Assembly (NCBI GenBank): GCA_964416645.1 | Contig: CAYQEZ010000032.1 | Location: 1 to 22,197 of the forward strand | DNA: 22,197 nucleotides | DNA from: GCA-002282575 sp964416645 | Lineage (GTDB): Bacteria > Pseudomonadota > Gammaproteobacteria > Thiomicrospirales > Thiomicrospiraceae | Direction: 5' to 3' | Shown here: piece by piece, positions 6,963-15,507 of the stretch | Layout: the number at the start of each line of letters is the position of its first letter | Position numbering within the stretch: position 1 is the first letter of the stretch | Program-made: the position numbers and the translations under genes | The notes under the pieces: model-generated | What the model was told of the DNA's origin: nothing | Databases searched by the model: none | Seen by the model: the letters and a program-made list of their open reading frames with translations, nothing else

Positions 6963-6986
6963 AAAAAAGCCCGCTCATGGGCGGGC
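6963..6986 (-). terminator. intrinsic terminator between cheY and cheZ
   Basis: On the minus strand GCCCGC (6981-6986) pairs with GCGGGC (6969-6974) across a 6-base loop, followed by six T residues (6963-6968). It begins 16 bases after the cheY stop and ends 20 bases before the cheZ start. It should reduce transcription into cheZ-cheA-cheW, perhaps lowering expression of those genes relative to cheY, unless a local promoter lies beyond it. Confidence 0.8.
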
Positions 6987-7002
6987 ACTTATCATGGCGT
7001 AC

Positions 7003-7395
7003 TTAACCAATACGCTCAAAAATTTTCTGAATTTTTTCGTTTAACGTTGCTGCGGTGAAAGGCTTAACAATATACCCATTTACACCTGCTTCAGCTGCTT
7101 CAAAAATTTGGCTGCGTTTTGCTTCGGCCGTAATTAACAAGAAAGGCGTATCCTTAAAACGAGCATCAGCACGAACTTTACGTAAGAAATCAATACCCGT
7201 CATGTTCGGCATATTCCAATCGGAAACGATAAAATCAAATCCGCCTGCAGCTTCCACAGCATCCCATGCCTGCACACCATCTTCTGCTTCAGTAAAGTTA
7301 CTGAAACCCAATTCTTTCAATAGGTTTTTGACAATGCGACGCATGGTTGAAAAATCATCAACAACTAAAATACGCATATCACGATTGATGGCCAT
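7003..7395 (-). CDS. cheY: chemotaxis response regulator CheY
   Basis: A 130-residue single-domain receiver that, when phosphorylated by CheA, binds FliM at the switch to change rotation. The acidic pocket D13/D14, phospho-acceptor D59 (in VSDWNMPNMTG), T89 (LLITAEA), aromatic Y108 and K111 (IVKPF) are all present. Length is standard for CheY. It follows fliA by 28 bases and is followed by a terminator hairpin. GAGGAG is seen 12 bases before the ATG, a long spacing. Confidence 0.97.
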   Translation of the reverse strand: MAINRDMRILVVDDFSTMRRIVKNLLKELGFSNFTEAEDGVQAWDAVEAAGGFDFIVSDWNMPNMTGIDFLRKVRADARFKDTPFLLITAEAKRSQIFEAAEAGVNGYIVKPFTAATLNEKIQKIFERIG

Positions 7396-7423
7396 GGTGG
7401 ATGATATCTCCTCTTAATTTCGA

Positions 7424-8164
7424 CTATTCAGCCCATTCTTTTAAACGCGAACGGATGCGCAACAGTGCTTGACCGTGAATCTGACAAACGCGCGATTCAC
7501 TGACATTAAGCACTTCCCCAATTTCTTTCAAATTCAATTCTTCATCATAATACAAAGACATAACCAACTGCTCTCGCTCTGGCAAACTGGCAATCGCCTC
7601 GGCTAACTGCCCCTGAAACTGAGACTGCATCAACTCTTGCATGGGCTCAGCCATATCCGAAGCATGATTCAGCGTTAGTTGATCTTCAGACAACTCATCA
7701 TGATCAGGCATATCGATTGATAAAACCTGTGTCGTTACCGAGTCCTGCAACACTTGATGATATTCCGACATGGACATACCCAAGAGTTTAGCAACCTCTT
7801 CATCTTTGGCTTCTCGCCCTGTCGTTGCTTCAATGGACCGAATGGCCTCAGACACCTCGCGCGACTTACGATGTACAGAGCGCGGTGTCCAATCCCCTTT
7901 ACGAATTTCATCCAACATCGCACCACGAATACGGATACCAGCATAGGTTTCAAAACTCGCACCCTGACTGGCATCGTACTTTTGCACCGCCTCGATCAAC
8001 CCAATCATGCCCGATTGCACCAAATCATCAACCTGCACACTGGAAGGCAAACGCCCCTTCAAATGATAAGCAATACGCTTCACCAAATCTGTGTGTGCCT
8101 CAATTTGCTCGCTCAGAGAAGTTTGCTGCTTTTGCATTTGAGCATAGGCTTTAACGGGCGTCAT
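7424..8164 (-). CDS. fliA: flagellar sigma factor FliA (sigma 28)
   Basis: Directs RNA polymerase to late flagellar and chemotaxis promoters. The 246 residues hold sigma region 2 (about 24-95: LVKRIAYHLKGRLP, VDDLVQSGMIGLIEAV, FETYAGIRIRGAMLDEIRKGD), region 3 (about 95-145: RKSREV, GREAKDEEVAKLLGM) and region 4 (about 185-242) with helix-turn-helix NLKEIGEVLNVSESRVCQIH. The ATG is 3 bases after the flhG stop, so the genes are likely coupled. A gap of 28 bases separates it from cheY. Confidence 0.97.
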   Translation of the reverse strand: MTPVKAYAQMQKQQTSLSEQIEAHTDLVKRIAYHLKGRLPSSVQVDDLVQSGMIGLIEAVQKYDASQGASFETYAGIRIRGAMLDEIRKGDWTPRSVHRKSREVSEAIRSIEATTGREAKDEEVAKLLGMSMSEYHQVLQDSVTTQVLSIDMPDHDELSEDQLTLNHASDMAEPMQELMQSQFQGQLAEAIASLPEREQLVMSLYYDEELNLKEIGEVLNVSESRVCQIHGQALLRIRSRLKEWAE

Positions 8165-8167
8165 AAC

Positions 8168-9022
8168 TTATCGGATACCTGACTGTACTAATCGTTCGAC
8201 AAAAAACTGCAAATAACCACTCGGTCCCATCGGTACTGGCCAGCGCATTACCTCGCGCGCCAACAAAGACAACGCCTTACCGGAAGGACTAAAAGGCTTG
8301 GACAACACAACCGATGTTTGCTGCTGAATCGCCACACGCAAACTCGGATCAAAAGGCACGGGACCAGCATAACTGACCTGCACATCAAGAAAACGTTCAC
8401 ATACACTGGCAATCTTATCAAATAGCGCCATAGCATGGCTAGGAGATTGCGCCATATTCGCTACAATTCGTACTTTTGATACCCCATATTCACGATTAAG
8501 CACCTTAATCAGTGCATAGGCATCAGTGATGGATGCGGGTTCATCGCATACAACCACCAACACCTCCATCGCAGCACGACAGAAACTGAGTACACTATCA
8601 GATATGCCCGCTGCTGTGTCGATTAACAATACATCAATATCGTCGGCCAATTCGGAAAACGCCTGAATTAATCCCGCATTTTCCACACTAGACAGATTGA
8701 CCATGCGCCGGACTCCAGAAGAACCAGGAATAATCTTAAGACCACCTGAACCTTCAATCATCACCTCTTTAAGACCATGAGTACCATCTAACACATGCGA
8801 GAGGTTATAAGGCGCTCTCAACCCCAGTAACACGTCTACGTTGGCCATACTCATGTCAGCGTCGAGCAGACACACTCGCTCGCCCATTTTGGACAAGGCA
8901 ACCCCTAAATTAACCGATACACTGGTTTTACCCACACCGCCCTTACCACCGGTGATGGCAATGGTTCTGACAGGGCGTTGTTGCCCCGTTGATCTTAGCC
9001 CTGCCGCCTGATCTTCAAACAT
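8168..9022 (-). CDS. flhG: flagellar number regulator FlhG (FleN), MinD-like ATPase
   Basis: A 284-residue ParA/MinD-type ATPase that limits polar flagellar number together with FlhF. The deviant Walker A is GGKGGVGKTS (residues 25-34); DADMSMANVDVLLG (54-67) is the switch region; LLIDTAAGIS (132-141) is Walker B-like. Near the N-terminus DQAAGLR (4-10) matches the DQAxxLR helix known to stimulate FlhF GTPase activity. The C-terminal amphipathic region may bind membrane. It overlaps the flhF 3' end by 8 bp and is followed 3 bases later by fliA. Confidence 0.96.
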   Translation of the reverse strand: MFEDQAAGLRSTGQQRPVRTIAITGGKGGVGKTSVSVNLGVALSKMGERVCLLDADMSMANVDVLLGLRAPYNLSHVLDGTHGLKEVMIEGSGGLKIIPGSSGVRRMVNLSSVENAGLIQAFSELADDIDVLLIDTAAGISDSVLSFCRAAMEVLVVVCDEPASITDAYALIKVLNREYGVSKVRIVANMAQSPSHAMALFDKIASVCERFLDVQVSYAGPVPFDPSLRVAIQQQTSVVLSKPFSPSGKALSLLAREVMRWPVPMGPSGYLQFFVERLVQSGIR

Positions 9023-10208
9023 CCGTTATCTCCCGACCGAGTCCATAATGAACGCCATCTAAAGCCGTCGCTTCACGTGTGCGCCCCATTGCAATAGCTT
9101 GATCAAGCAAATCTCGTGCCGTTATCGGCATCAAATCTTCTGGCACCCGCTGACCGTTGGTACAATAAGCCAATGCCAAGCGGTTTTGCGCTAATAAGGT
9201 CACCGCTGGACCCAGCAAGGTTGCCTCATCCAATTTGGTTAAAATACAACCAATCGGCTTAAGCTTACCAAAGGCGAGCATAATTTCTTGCATCACACTT
9301 AACTGAGTAGCGGCAGACAACACCAGCAAGGGTTTAATATCACCCGTACCATCATCCAAGCTTTGCGCTAAATAATCATGCAAACGCGCATCACGTTGGC
9401 TTAACCCTGCCGTATCAACCAAAACCAACCGACGTTGCGCCAACTTATCCAATAAGCGAAAAAACTCAGTGGGCGTACTCGCGGTATAAAGAGGTACTCC
9501 AATCAAATCGGCAAATATTTTTAATTGTTCTTGCGCACCAATTTTATAAGTATCCAGCGTGATCATGGCACATTCAGCAGTACCATATCTCAACGCATAA
9601 CGTGCAGCCAATTTAGCAATGGTCGTTGTTTTCCCGACTCCAGTAGGCCCGACCAAGGCAATAACGCCACCTTGATCGAGCAAACCATCGGCCAGGGCCG
9701 GCATGTTATGCAACAAACTTGCCTGAATCTGTCGCCAATCCGCCTCGACATCCCCAGACATCACCAGCTGTTCTACCAAATTTTGACACAGTTCCCAACC
9801 AATACCCATGGCTGAAAGACGCTTGAGCAAGGTTACTTTATCGGGATGTTGCACACTGGTTTGCTGCCAAGCAAAACCAGATAACTGCTGCTCCAACAAA
9901 GCACGCATCTGCTTCAACTCTTGGTGCATATTAGCCAAATCTGGTTGTGGTGATGGTTGAGCACGAAAACTGCTTGTGGATGAGGCGCTAACCAAAGGCT
10001 CATTCATTTGACTGCTACTGAAGACATCGTGAGCATATGACCTAGTCATTGGTGCAGATGAAACCATGTCAGGATCAATGCCCGCAGTAACTTCAACACT
10101 GTCATCTAATTGACGTGTTGACATAATGACAGCCTGATCACCTAACTCTTCTTTCACCATATTTATGGCTTGACGCATGTTACTGGCGACAAAACGCTTA
10201 ATACGCAT
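9015..10208 (-). CDS. flhF: flagellar placement GTPase FlhF (SRP family)
   Basis: An SRP-type GTPase that marks the site of flagellar assembly, typically the cell pole. The 397-residue protein has the N-terminal FlhF basic segment MRIKRFVASNMRQAI, a variable Ser/Gln-rich linker (about 45-115), an N domain, and the G domain with G1 GPTGVGKTT (187-195), DTYKIGAQEQL (219-229), DTAG (265-268), TKLDE (324-328) and the closing NGQRVPEDL (351-359). AAGGTGG lies about 5 bases before the ATG. It starts 10 bases after flhA and overlaps flhG. Together with flhG it indicates a controlled polar flagellum. Confidence 0.97.
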   Translation of the reverse strand: MRIKRFVASNMRQAINMVKEELGDQAVIMSTRQLDDSVEVTAGIDPDMVSSAPMTRSYAHDVFSSSQMNEPLVSASSTSSFRAQPSPQPDLANMHQELKQMRALLEQQLSGFAWQQTSVQHPDKVTLLKRLSAMGIGWELCQNLVEQLVMSGDVEADWRQIQASLLHNMPALADGLLDQGGVIALVGPTGVGKTTTIAKLAARYALRYGTAECAMITLDTYKIGAQEQLKIFADLIGVPLYTASTPTEFFRLLDKLAQRRLVLVDTAGLSQRDARLHDYLAQSLDDGTGDIKPLLVLSAATQLSVMQEIMLAFGKLKPIGCILTKLDEATLLGPAVTLLAQNRLALAYCTNGQRVPEDLMPITARDLLDQAIAMGRTREATALDGVHYGLGREITDV

Positions 10209-10218
10209 CTAACCCACC

Positions 10219-12297
10219 TTAACCAATCGAAGCGAACACATTAATTTGCCTACTTTCAGGAATTTCACTGTAGGATAACACCACCAAACTTGGAATCGAA
10301 TAACGGAACAAACGTGCTAAGGGCGCACGCACAAAAGGATTAACCAGCAAAATAGAAGGTTTTCCCACCATCTCGCGTTGCTGCACCTGTTCATTCAAAC
10401 GCTGACTAACACGCTCAGCCAAACTCGGCTCAATCGCCAACTGTCCTTCAGGTGCCCCTTGCATCGATTTCAGCAATACCTGCTCCAAATTTGGCTCGAG
10501 TGTCATCACTTCTACTACATCGCCCACACCAGCAATATTTTGCAAAATAAACTTACCCAAGGCTGTACGAACATGCACCGTTAACTGCGCTAAATCTTTC
10601 GTTTGTCCAATGCGTTCTATCAATGCCTCTAAGATGGTACGCATATCTCTAACTGGAATGCGTTCACGCAAAAGATTCTGCAATATTTGTACCAACAAAG
10701 CCAAAGGCACTTCTTTAGTTGCCTCTTCTACCAGTTTTTCGGCTTGCTGTTTAACTCGATTTAAAATTTGTTGCACCTCTTCCAAGCCCAACAACTCATC
10801 GGCATTATCCTGTAGAATCTGACTGAGGTGGGTCGCAATAACCGTACCCGAATCTACTACGGTATAACCCAATGTTTGTGCCTGATCACGATCCTGTTTA
10901 CTAATCCAAACCGCATCCAGCCCAAAAGTTGGGTCTTTGGTGGCAATGCCATTGAGTTGACCATAAACTTGGCCAGAATTAATAGCCAGATCACGATCAT
11001 GATAAACTTCACCGGAACCCAAAGTAACACCCATCATGCTAATACGATACTGGTTCGGAGATAGCTCCAAATTATCGCGAATATGAACAGAGGGAATCAA
11101 AAAACCCAACTCTTGCGACAATTTACGTCGAACCCCTTTAATGCGCTCCAATAGCTGACCATCTTGAGCGGTATCTACCATGGGAATGAGACGATAACCA
11201 ATCTCTAACCCGAGTGTATCAACTTGCTGTACGTCATCCCAACCCAACTCTGGTGGCTTACCGACCGAATCATCACTCATTTCAACTGGACGAGTGTCGA
11301 CTTGCGCCACTTGCTTTTGTTTAGTGACTAACCACCAAGCTCCAGCACCCGTTAAAGCGGCTAAGCTTAAAAATGCCACATTCGGCATACCAGGAATTAT
11401 ACCCATTAAAAACAATACGCCCGCTGACAATATTAAGGGTTTCGGATTGGTTAATAGTTGATCATTCATTTGCTGTGAAATTTCAACATTCTCACCAGAA
11501 CGCGTCACCATTAATGCGGCAGCAACCGATAATAACAAGGCTGGAATTTGTGCCACCAAGCCATCACCAATGGTTAGTAGGGTATAAATCTGCACCGACT
11601 CACCAAAAGGAAGCCCATGCTGCGCCATACCGATAATAAAGCCAGCAATCATGTTAATGAACAAAATAATAATGCCCGCAATCGCATCACCACGCACGAA
11701 CTTACTCGCACCATCCATCGAACCATAAAATTCCGATTCCGCTGCAACTTCGCGGCGACGCGCTTGTGCTTGTTCTTGGGTAATTAAACCTGCATTCAAA
11801 TCAGCATCAATCGCCATCTGCTTACCAGGCAATGAATCCAAAGCAAAACGCGCACTCACCTCGGCTACCCGACCAGCTCCCTTGGTAACCACCACAAAGT
11901 TAATAACAATTAAAATGGCAAAAACAACTAAACCAACCGCAAAGTTACCACCAATAACAAAGTTAGCAAAAGCTTCGATAACGTGACCTGCTGCGTCTCC
12001 GCCATTATGACCTTCCATCAAAATAATGCGGGTAGAGGCAATGTTCAGTGCCAAGCGCAATAGTGTAGCGACTAAAAGAATGGTAGGAAAAACGGCAAAA
12101 TCTAATGGTTTTTTTGCATAAACAGTAACCATTAAAATCATTAAAGACAAGGCGATATTAAAAGTAAATAGCATATCCAGCAGCAAGGCCGGCAAAGGCA
12201 GAATCATCATGGCTAAGAGCGCAATGACCAAAATTGGCGTACCTAACCCTTTGGGTAGTGCCATTTGTATTTGTTGTGCGAGCCGACGCCATTCCAT
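10219..12297 (-). CDS. flhA: flagellar export gate protein FlhA
   Basis: The large export-gate subunit of the flagellar type III secretion system, in the inner membrane. It is 692 residues, the normal family length. The N-terminal half has about eight membrane segments (from residue 20 to about 320) with the FHIPEP signature region GRVAEVSARFALDSLPGKQ (142-160) in a cytoplasmic loop. The C-terminal half (about 350-692) is the soluble substrate-docking domain, ending SEIPESRQINVFASIG. The ATG at 12297 has only a distant AGG, so translation initiation may be modest. A 104-bp gap separates it from flhB, while flhF follows after 10 bases. Confidence 0.97.
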   Translation of the reverse strand: MEWRRLAQQIQMALPKGLGTPILVIALLAMMILPLPALLLDMLFTFNIALSLMILMVTVYAKKPLDFAVFPTILLVATLLRLALNIASTRIILMEGHNGGDAAGHVIEAFANFVIGGNFAVGLVVFAILIVINFVVVTKGAGRVAEVSARFALDSLPGKQMAIDADLNAGLITQEQAQARRREVAAESEFYGSMDGASKFVRGDAIAGIIILFINMIAGFIIGMAQHGLPFGESVQIYTLLTIGDGLVAQIPALLLSVAAALMVTRSGENVEISQQMNDQLLTNPKPLILSAGVLFLMGIIPGMPNVAFLSLAALTGAGAWWLVTKQKQVAQVDTRPVEMSDDSVGKPPELGWDDVQQVDTLGLEIGYRLIPMVDTAQDGQLLERIKGVRRKLSQELGFLIPSVHIRDNLELSPNQYRISMMGVTLGSGEVYHDRDLAINSGQVYGQLNGIATKDPTFGLDAVWISKQDRDQAQTLGYTVVDSGTVIATHLSQILQDNADELLGLEEVQQILNRVKQQAEKLVEEATKEVPLALLVQILQNLLRERIPVRDMRTILEALIERIGQTKDLAQLTVHVRTALGKFILQNIAGVGDVVEVMTLEPNLEQVLLKSMQGAPEGQLAIEPSLAERVSQRLNEQVQQREMVGKPSILLVNPFVRAPLARLFRYSIPSLVVLSYSEIPESRQINVFASIG

Positions 12298-12344
12298 AAT
12301 TCAGTAAGTACCTAAAACCATTGGTAAATCATCATAACCTTTCC

Positions 12345-12350
12345 ATTATA
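12345..12350 (-). promoter_or_regulatory. possible -10 element upstream of flhA
   Basis: The 104-bp gap between flhB and flhA (12298-12401) is AT-rich and holds a perfect TATAAT on the minus strand, but no convincing -35 at 16-18 bp. It may be an internal promoter for flhA and the genes downstream. I see no strong terminator in the gap. A candidate only. Confidence 0.25.
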
Positions 12351-12401
12351 GTAGGTTTCGTTGCTTAGAGCATGCTTTAACCCTGCTCAGTCTGTGTAAA
12401 T

Positions 12402-13529
12402 TTAAGGGGACTGCTTTAATTCAGCGGGAATAACCACGTCATCAAAATCAGGTAGCTGATTAATCTTACGCTCTTTGAATTGGAAAACCATTGCTAGAAT
12501 TTGAGCCACTGCCACAAACAATTGACGAGGAATAACCTGACCCACTTCACTATTGTAGTAGAGAGCCCGCGCCAAGGCAGGTGAGCGCACAATTTCAACA
12601 TTGTTTTGCGTCGCAATCGTTCTAATTTGAGCAGCCATAAAATCCATACCCATCGCTAGTACTACGGGTGCATTCATTTTTTCACCATCATATTTCAAAG
12701 CAACCGCATAGTGTTCTGGGTTAGTGATAATCACATCCGCTGTTGGCACATCCTGCATCATGCGCCTCATCGCCATTTCCTGTTGCATTCTACGGATGCG
12801 ACCTTTAATCTCTGGATTACCTTCTGTTTGCTTAAACTCATCTTTAACCTCTTGCAGGGTCATTTTCATGTCTTCGTTGTGCTTCCAAATCATATAAGGC
12901 ACATCAATCGCCGCAATCACAATCAATCCCAATGACATAACAATCAATGCCATAGCCAGAATCTCTCCCGCACTGGCCAAACCTGGCTCAACCTCAATAA
13001 GTCCCAAATGATAAACTTCTCGCAAAGTCGAGTAAATGAACAACACCGCTAAGACAGCCATTAAGAAGAACTTCAGTAGTGCTTTAATCAGTTCAACCAA
13101 CGCATGTAAAGAAAACATACGCTTAATGCCCGCAATCGGATTCAATTTAGAAAATTTAGGCGCCATCACTTCGGCACTAAACAACCAACCACCGACCAGT
13201 ATATTCGCTACAATCGCCATCACCATCATGCCCATAATAAAAGGGAATATCAGCCATAAGGCGGCTTCAAATTGTGCAAAAATTAAATCGGCCGCTCGCT
13301 TCATATCAAATGCATGATCGCGTTCTAAACTAAAGCCAATGATCATCATACGTTCAAAATCGACCATCATTTGCGGGCCTAGCCAGTACAACCACAGGGA
13401 AGCAACAATCATAATCAACATAGTCGCTAACTCTTTAGAGCGCGCTACCTGCCCTTTCTTACGGGCGTCTTCGAGTTTTTTGGAAGTTGGTTCTTCGCTC
13501 TTCTCTTGACCGTCTGCGTTTTCAGCCAT
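12402..13529 (-). CDS. flhB: flagellar export switch protein FlhB
   Basis: An inner-membrane export component that switches secretion from hook to filament substrates after self-cleavage. The 375-residue protein starts with the family stretch SEEPTSKKLEDARKKGQVARSKE (split across residues 11-33), then has four membrane segments (about 34-50, 88-115, 143-166, 187-212) and the cytoplasmic domain. The autocleavage loop reads NPEH (270-273), where most well-studied FlhB proteins have NPTH. The catalytic Asn and Pro are retained, so cleavage is still expected. GlyAlaProLys-type downstream motifs (RSPALARALY, IPRQLFVAVAQ) are normal. The ATG is 1 base after the fliR stop. Confidence 0.96.
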   Translation of the reverse strand: MAENADGQEKSEEPTSKKLEDARKKGQVARSKELATMLIMIVASLWLYWLGPQMMVDFERMMIIGFSLERDHAFDMKRAADLIFAQFEAALWLIFPFIMGMMVMAIVANILVGGWLFSAEVMAPKFSKLNPIAGIKRMFSLHALVELIKALLKFFLMAVLAVLFIYSTLREVYHLGLIEVEPGLASAGEILAMALIVMSLGLIVIAAIDVPYMIWKHNEDMKMTLQEVKDEFKQTEGNPEIKGRIRRMQQEMAMRRMMQDVPTADVIITNPEHYAVALKYDGEKMNAPVVLAMGMDFMAAQIRTIATQNNVEIVRSPALARALYYNSEVGQVIPRQLFVAVAQILAMVFQFKERKINQLPDFDDVVIPAELKQSP

Positions 13530-13530
13530 A

Positions 13531-14313
13531 TTATTCGCTTAATTTAAACTGATGTACAAAGTCAAACGATGAATTCATGAACCATTGGAACTGAACCACT
13601 AGCTGCGGCAACAACCACCAAAGCAATAACAAACCACCCAAAATGGTGATAACAAAACCGATCGAGAAAACATTTAATGTTGGCGCTGCCCGACTAATCA
13701 AGCCTAAAGCAAGATTCGCTAATAACAAAGCAGTTACTGCTGGCAATGCAATAATCATCGCCCAAATAAATAAATTGCTGCCCCAATCTACCAAAGCTTT
13801 AATGGTAAAAGTGGACAGAAAATGACCGTTCAGCGGCATTTGCACAAAACTATCAATAAGCATTTGTACGACCATTAAATGTCCATTCAGGGACACAAAT
13901 AACAGTGAAATAATGATGGTATATAACTGGGCAATGACTGGAGAATTCATGCCCGTACCAGGATCAACCATCGCGGCAAAGCCCAGACCCATGGCATTGG
14001 CTACCATTTGTCCTGCTAGTGTAAAAGCTTGAAACACGACAACAAACACCAATCCCATTGCCAACCCAATACCAGCTTGTTCAACCGCCATCCACACACC
14101 TTCGTTAGTAAAAGGATCAATCGGTTTCGATAATTCAACACTAGGAGCAATAGCTGCCGTCAGCATCAACGTGACAATCAATTTAAAACGCATGGAAACT
14201 GTTTTGGCAGACAGCACAGGCATGATAAACATCAGTGCACCAATACGCACCAAAGGCCAAAAAAAATTGCCCCACCACTGCAAAAAAGCTTCATAGGTAA
14301 AGTTAGTTTCCAT
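13531..14313 (-). CDS. fliR: flagellar export protein FliR
   Basis: An export-gate core subunit that forms the pore helix with FliP and FliQ. About 260 residues with roughly six hydrophobic segments. Family features include RIGALMFIMPVLS near the N-terminus, the central GMNSPVIAQLYTIIISLLFVSLNGHLMVV, and LISRAAPTLNVFSIGF. The likely start is the ATG at 14313, with GAGAAG 5 bases upstream; an in-frame TTG immediately before it is less likely. It is separated from fliQ by an unusually long gap of about 159 bases and is followed by flhB after 1 base. Confidence 0.95.
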   Translation of the reverse strand: METNFTYEAFLQWWGNFFWPLVRIGALMFIMPVLSAKTVSMRFKLIVTLMLTAAIAPSVELSKPIDPFTNEGVWMAVEQAGIGLAMGLVFVVVFQAFTLAGQMVANAMGLGFAAMVDPGTGMNSPVIAQLYTIIISLLFVSLNGHLMVVQMLIDSFVQMPLNGHFLSTFTIKALVDWGSNLFIWAMIIALPAVTALLLANLALGLISRAAPTLNVFSIGFVITILGGLLLLWWLLPQLVVQFQWFMNSSFDFVHQFKLSE

Positions 14314-14472
14314 CAAGGCTTCTCAAAAAACCCATAGGAATGGAGGTATTGGGGGAAAGGATTCATAACATTAACGGTGAATTATTGATAAAAAACCCTT
14401 CCACCAGCCAAACAACACATCGGAAAAGTCTAAAAATGAACGAAGTGAAGTTTTTAGCACTTTCCATTGGTC
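14314..14472 (-). other. fliQ-fliR intergenic region with hairpin repeat and weak attenuator-like structure
   Basis: A gap of about 159 bases in an otherwise tightly packed operon. It contains the hairpin repeat copy at 14422-14465 on the fliQ side. On the fliR side CCAT/ATGG forms a short stem followed by six T residues (14325-14330), a weak terminator-like structure just before the fliR ribosome-binding site. No convincing promoter or small gene was found in the middle. Confidence 0.4.
14422..14465 (-). repeat. dispersed hairpin repeat, copy 2, directly after fliQ
   Basis: A 44-bp imperfect palindrome with outer arms GGAAA/TTTCC and inner arms CTAAAAA/TTTTTAG, closely related to 3815-3857 in sequence, length and position. 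It begins 7 bases after the fliQ stop. Loop bases differ between the copies (CGAAGTGA here, CGAAGCGA there) while both stems are kept, suggesting that the structure matters. It could be a REP-like dispersed element, an mRNA stabiliser or an attenuator. Confidence 0.7.
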
Positions 14473-14742
14473 TTAACCAATGTATTCAGGAATCGACAAG
14501 ATCAGTTCGCGAGAAAAATCAATCAACAAATTAAGCAACCAAGGACCAAAAAATACCAACACCACCACAATGGCGAACAATTTTGGAATAAAACTTAATG
14601 TCATTTCGTTAATTTGCGTTGCCGCCTGGAACATACCAACCAGCAAACCAATAATGAGCGTGGGAATGAGCAAAGGCACAGACAAAAGCACCGTCACTTC
14701 TAACATTTTTTGCCCAATCGTTAAAATGGTTTCTGAAGTCAC
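14473..14742 (-). CDS. fliQ: flagellar export protein FliQ
   Basis: A small export-gate subunit of 89 residues, the standard length, with two membrane helices (about 15-37 and 50-75). Family signatures LIIGLLVGMFQAATQINEMTLSF and FGPWLLNLLIDF are present. The start is GTG at 14742, with GAGGTG about 5 bases upstream. It lies 12 bases after fliP and completes the FliP-FliQ-FliR gate with the gene downstream. Confidence 0.96.
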   Translation of the reverse strand: MTSETILTIGQKMLEVTVLLSVPLLIPTLIIGLLVGMFQAATQINEMTLSFIPKLFAIVVVLVFFGPWLLNLLIDFSRELILSIPEYIG

Positions 14743-14754
14743 CGCAACACCTCA

Positions 14755-15507
14755 CTAAACCCCACCAGGCACAACAAAACTATTGGCTAAGGTTCCCATA
14801 ATTAATGCCCAACCATCAATCAGTACAAACAACATTAGCTTAAAGGGCATAGAAATAATCATCGGTGACAACATCATCATACCCATCGACATGAGTAATG
14901 AAGCCACCACCAAATCAATAATCAGAAAAGGAATAAACAATAAAAAACCAATTTGGAAAGCTGTTTTCAATTCGCTGGTAATAAATGACGGAATCAGCAC
15001 TCGAAATGGCACGGATTCGGGCTCATCCAGTTTGACATTTGCCATTTCCGCAAACATAGCCAAATCATCTTCACGTGTTTGTTGCAACATGAATTGACGC
15101 ATTGGTCCTGAACCCGCTTCAATCGCTTGCATCATATTCAGCTGCTCGTTGAGATAAGGCTCGATGGCATTTTCATTAATTTTGTCAAAAATCGGTGCCA
15201 TGATAAACAAGGTCATGAACAGTGCTAAACCAATGAGTACTTGGTTAGAAGGCGTCTGCATGGTGCCAAGAGCCTGACGTAAAATCGATAGCACAATCAC
15301 GATGCGCATAAAAGAAGTCATTGTCATCAAAGCGGCAGGCAGCAAGGTTAGGCCTGTCATGAGCAATAAAATTTGCACACTCAATGAATATTCTTGCTGA
15401 CCTTCTGCGTTGGTTTGTACCGAAAAGGCTGGAATACCGGGTTCAGCCAAAGCCAATAATGGTAACGAAGCACCAATCGCCAGCATCAGCAAAGTTATCC
15501 ACTTCAT
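14755..15507 (-). CDS. fliP: flagellar export protein FliP
   Basis: The core export-gate subunit, five copies per gate. The 250 residues begin with a cleavable signal peptide (MKWITLLMLAIGASLPLLALA, likely cut before EPG), followed by about four membrane segments. Family motifs include MTSFMRIVIVLSILRQALGTMQTPSNQVLIGLALF (in parts from about 64), FMLQQTREDDLAMF and LIPSFITSELKTAFQIGFLLFIPFLIIDLVVAS. Its ATG overlaps the fliO stop (ATGA), so translation is coupled. Confidence 0.97.
   Translation of the reverse strand: MKWITLLMLAIGASLPLLALAEPGIPAFSVQTNAEGQQEYSLSVQILLLMTGLTLLPAALMTMTSFMRIVIVLSILRQALGTMQTPSNQVLIGLALFMTLFIMAPIFDKINENAIEPYLNEQLNMMQAIEAGSGPMRQFMLQQTREDDLAMFAEMANVKLDEPESVPFRVLIPSFITSELKTAFQIGFLLFIPFLIIDLVVASLLMSMGMMMLSPMIISMPFKLMLFVLIDGWALIMGTLANSFVVPGGV

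Noticed and set aside
6940..6978. Longer CheZ start at the ATG at 6978
   Set aside because: The ATG lies in the loop of a strong terminator hairpin and has no ribosome-binding site. The ATG at 6942 has GGGAGAG upstream and gives a sensible N-terminus.
7754..8182. Plus-strand open frames opposite fliA
   Set aside because: They are fully antisense to a strongly conserved sigma factor gene, with unlikely composition. Treated as shadows.
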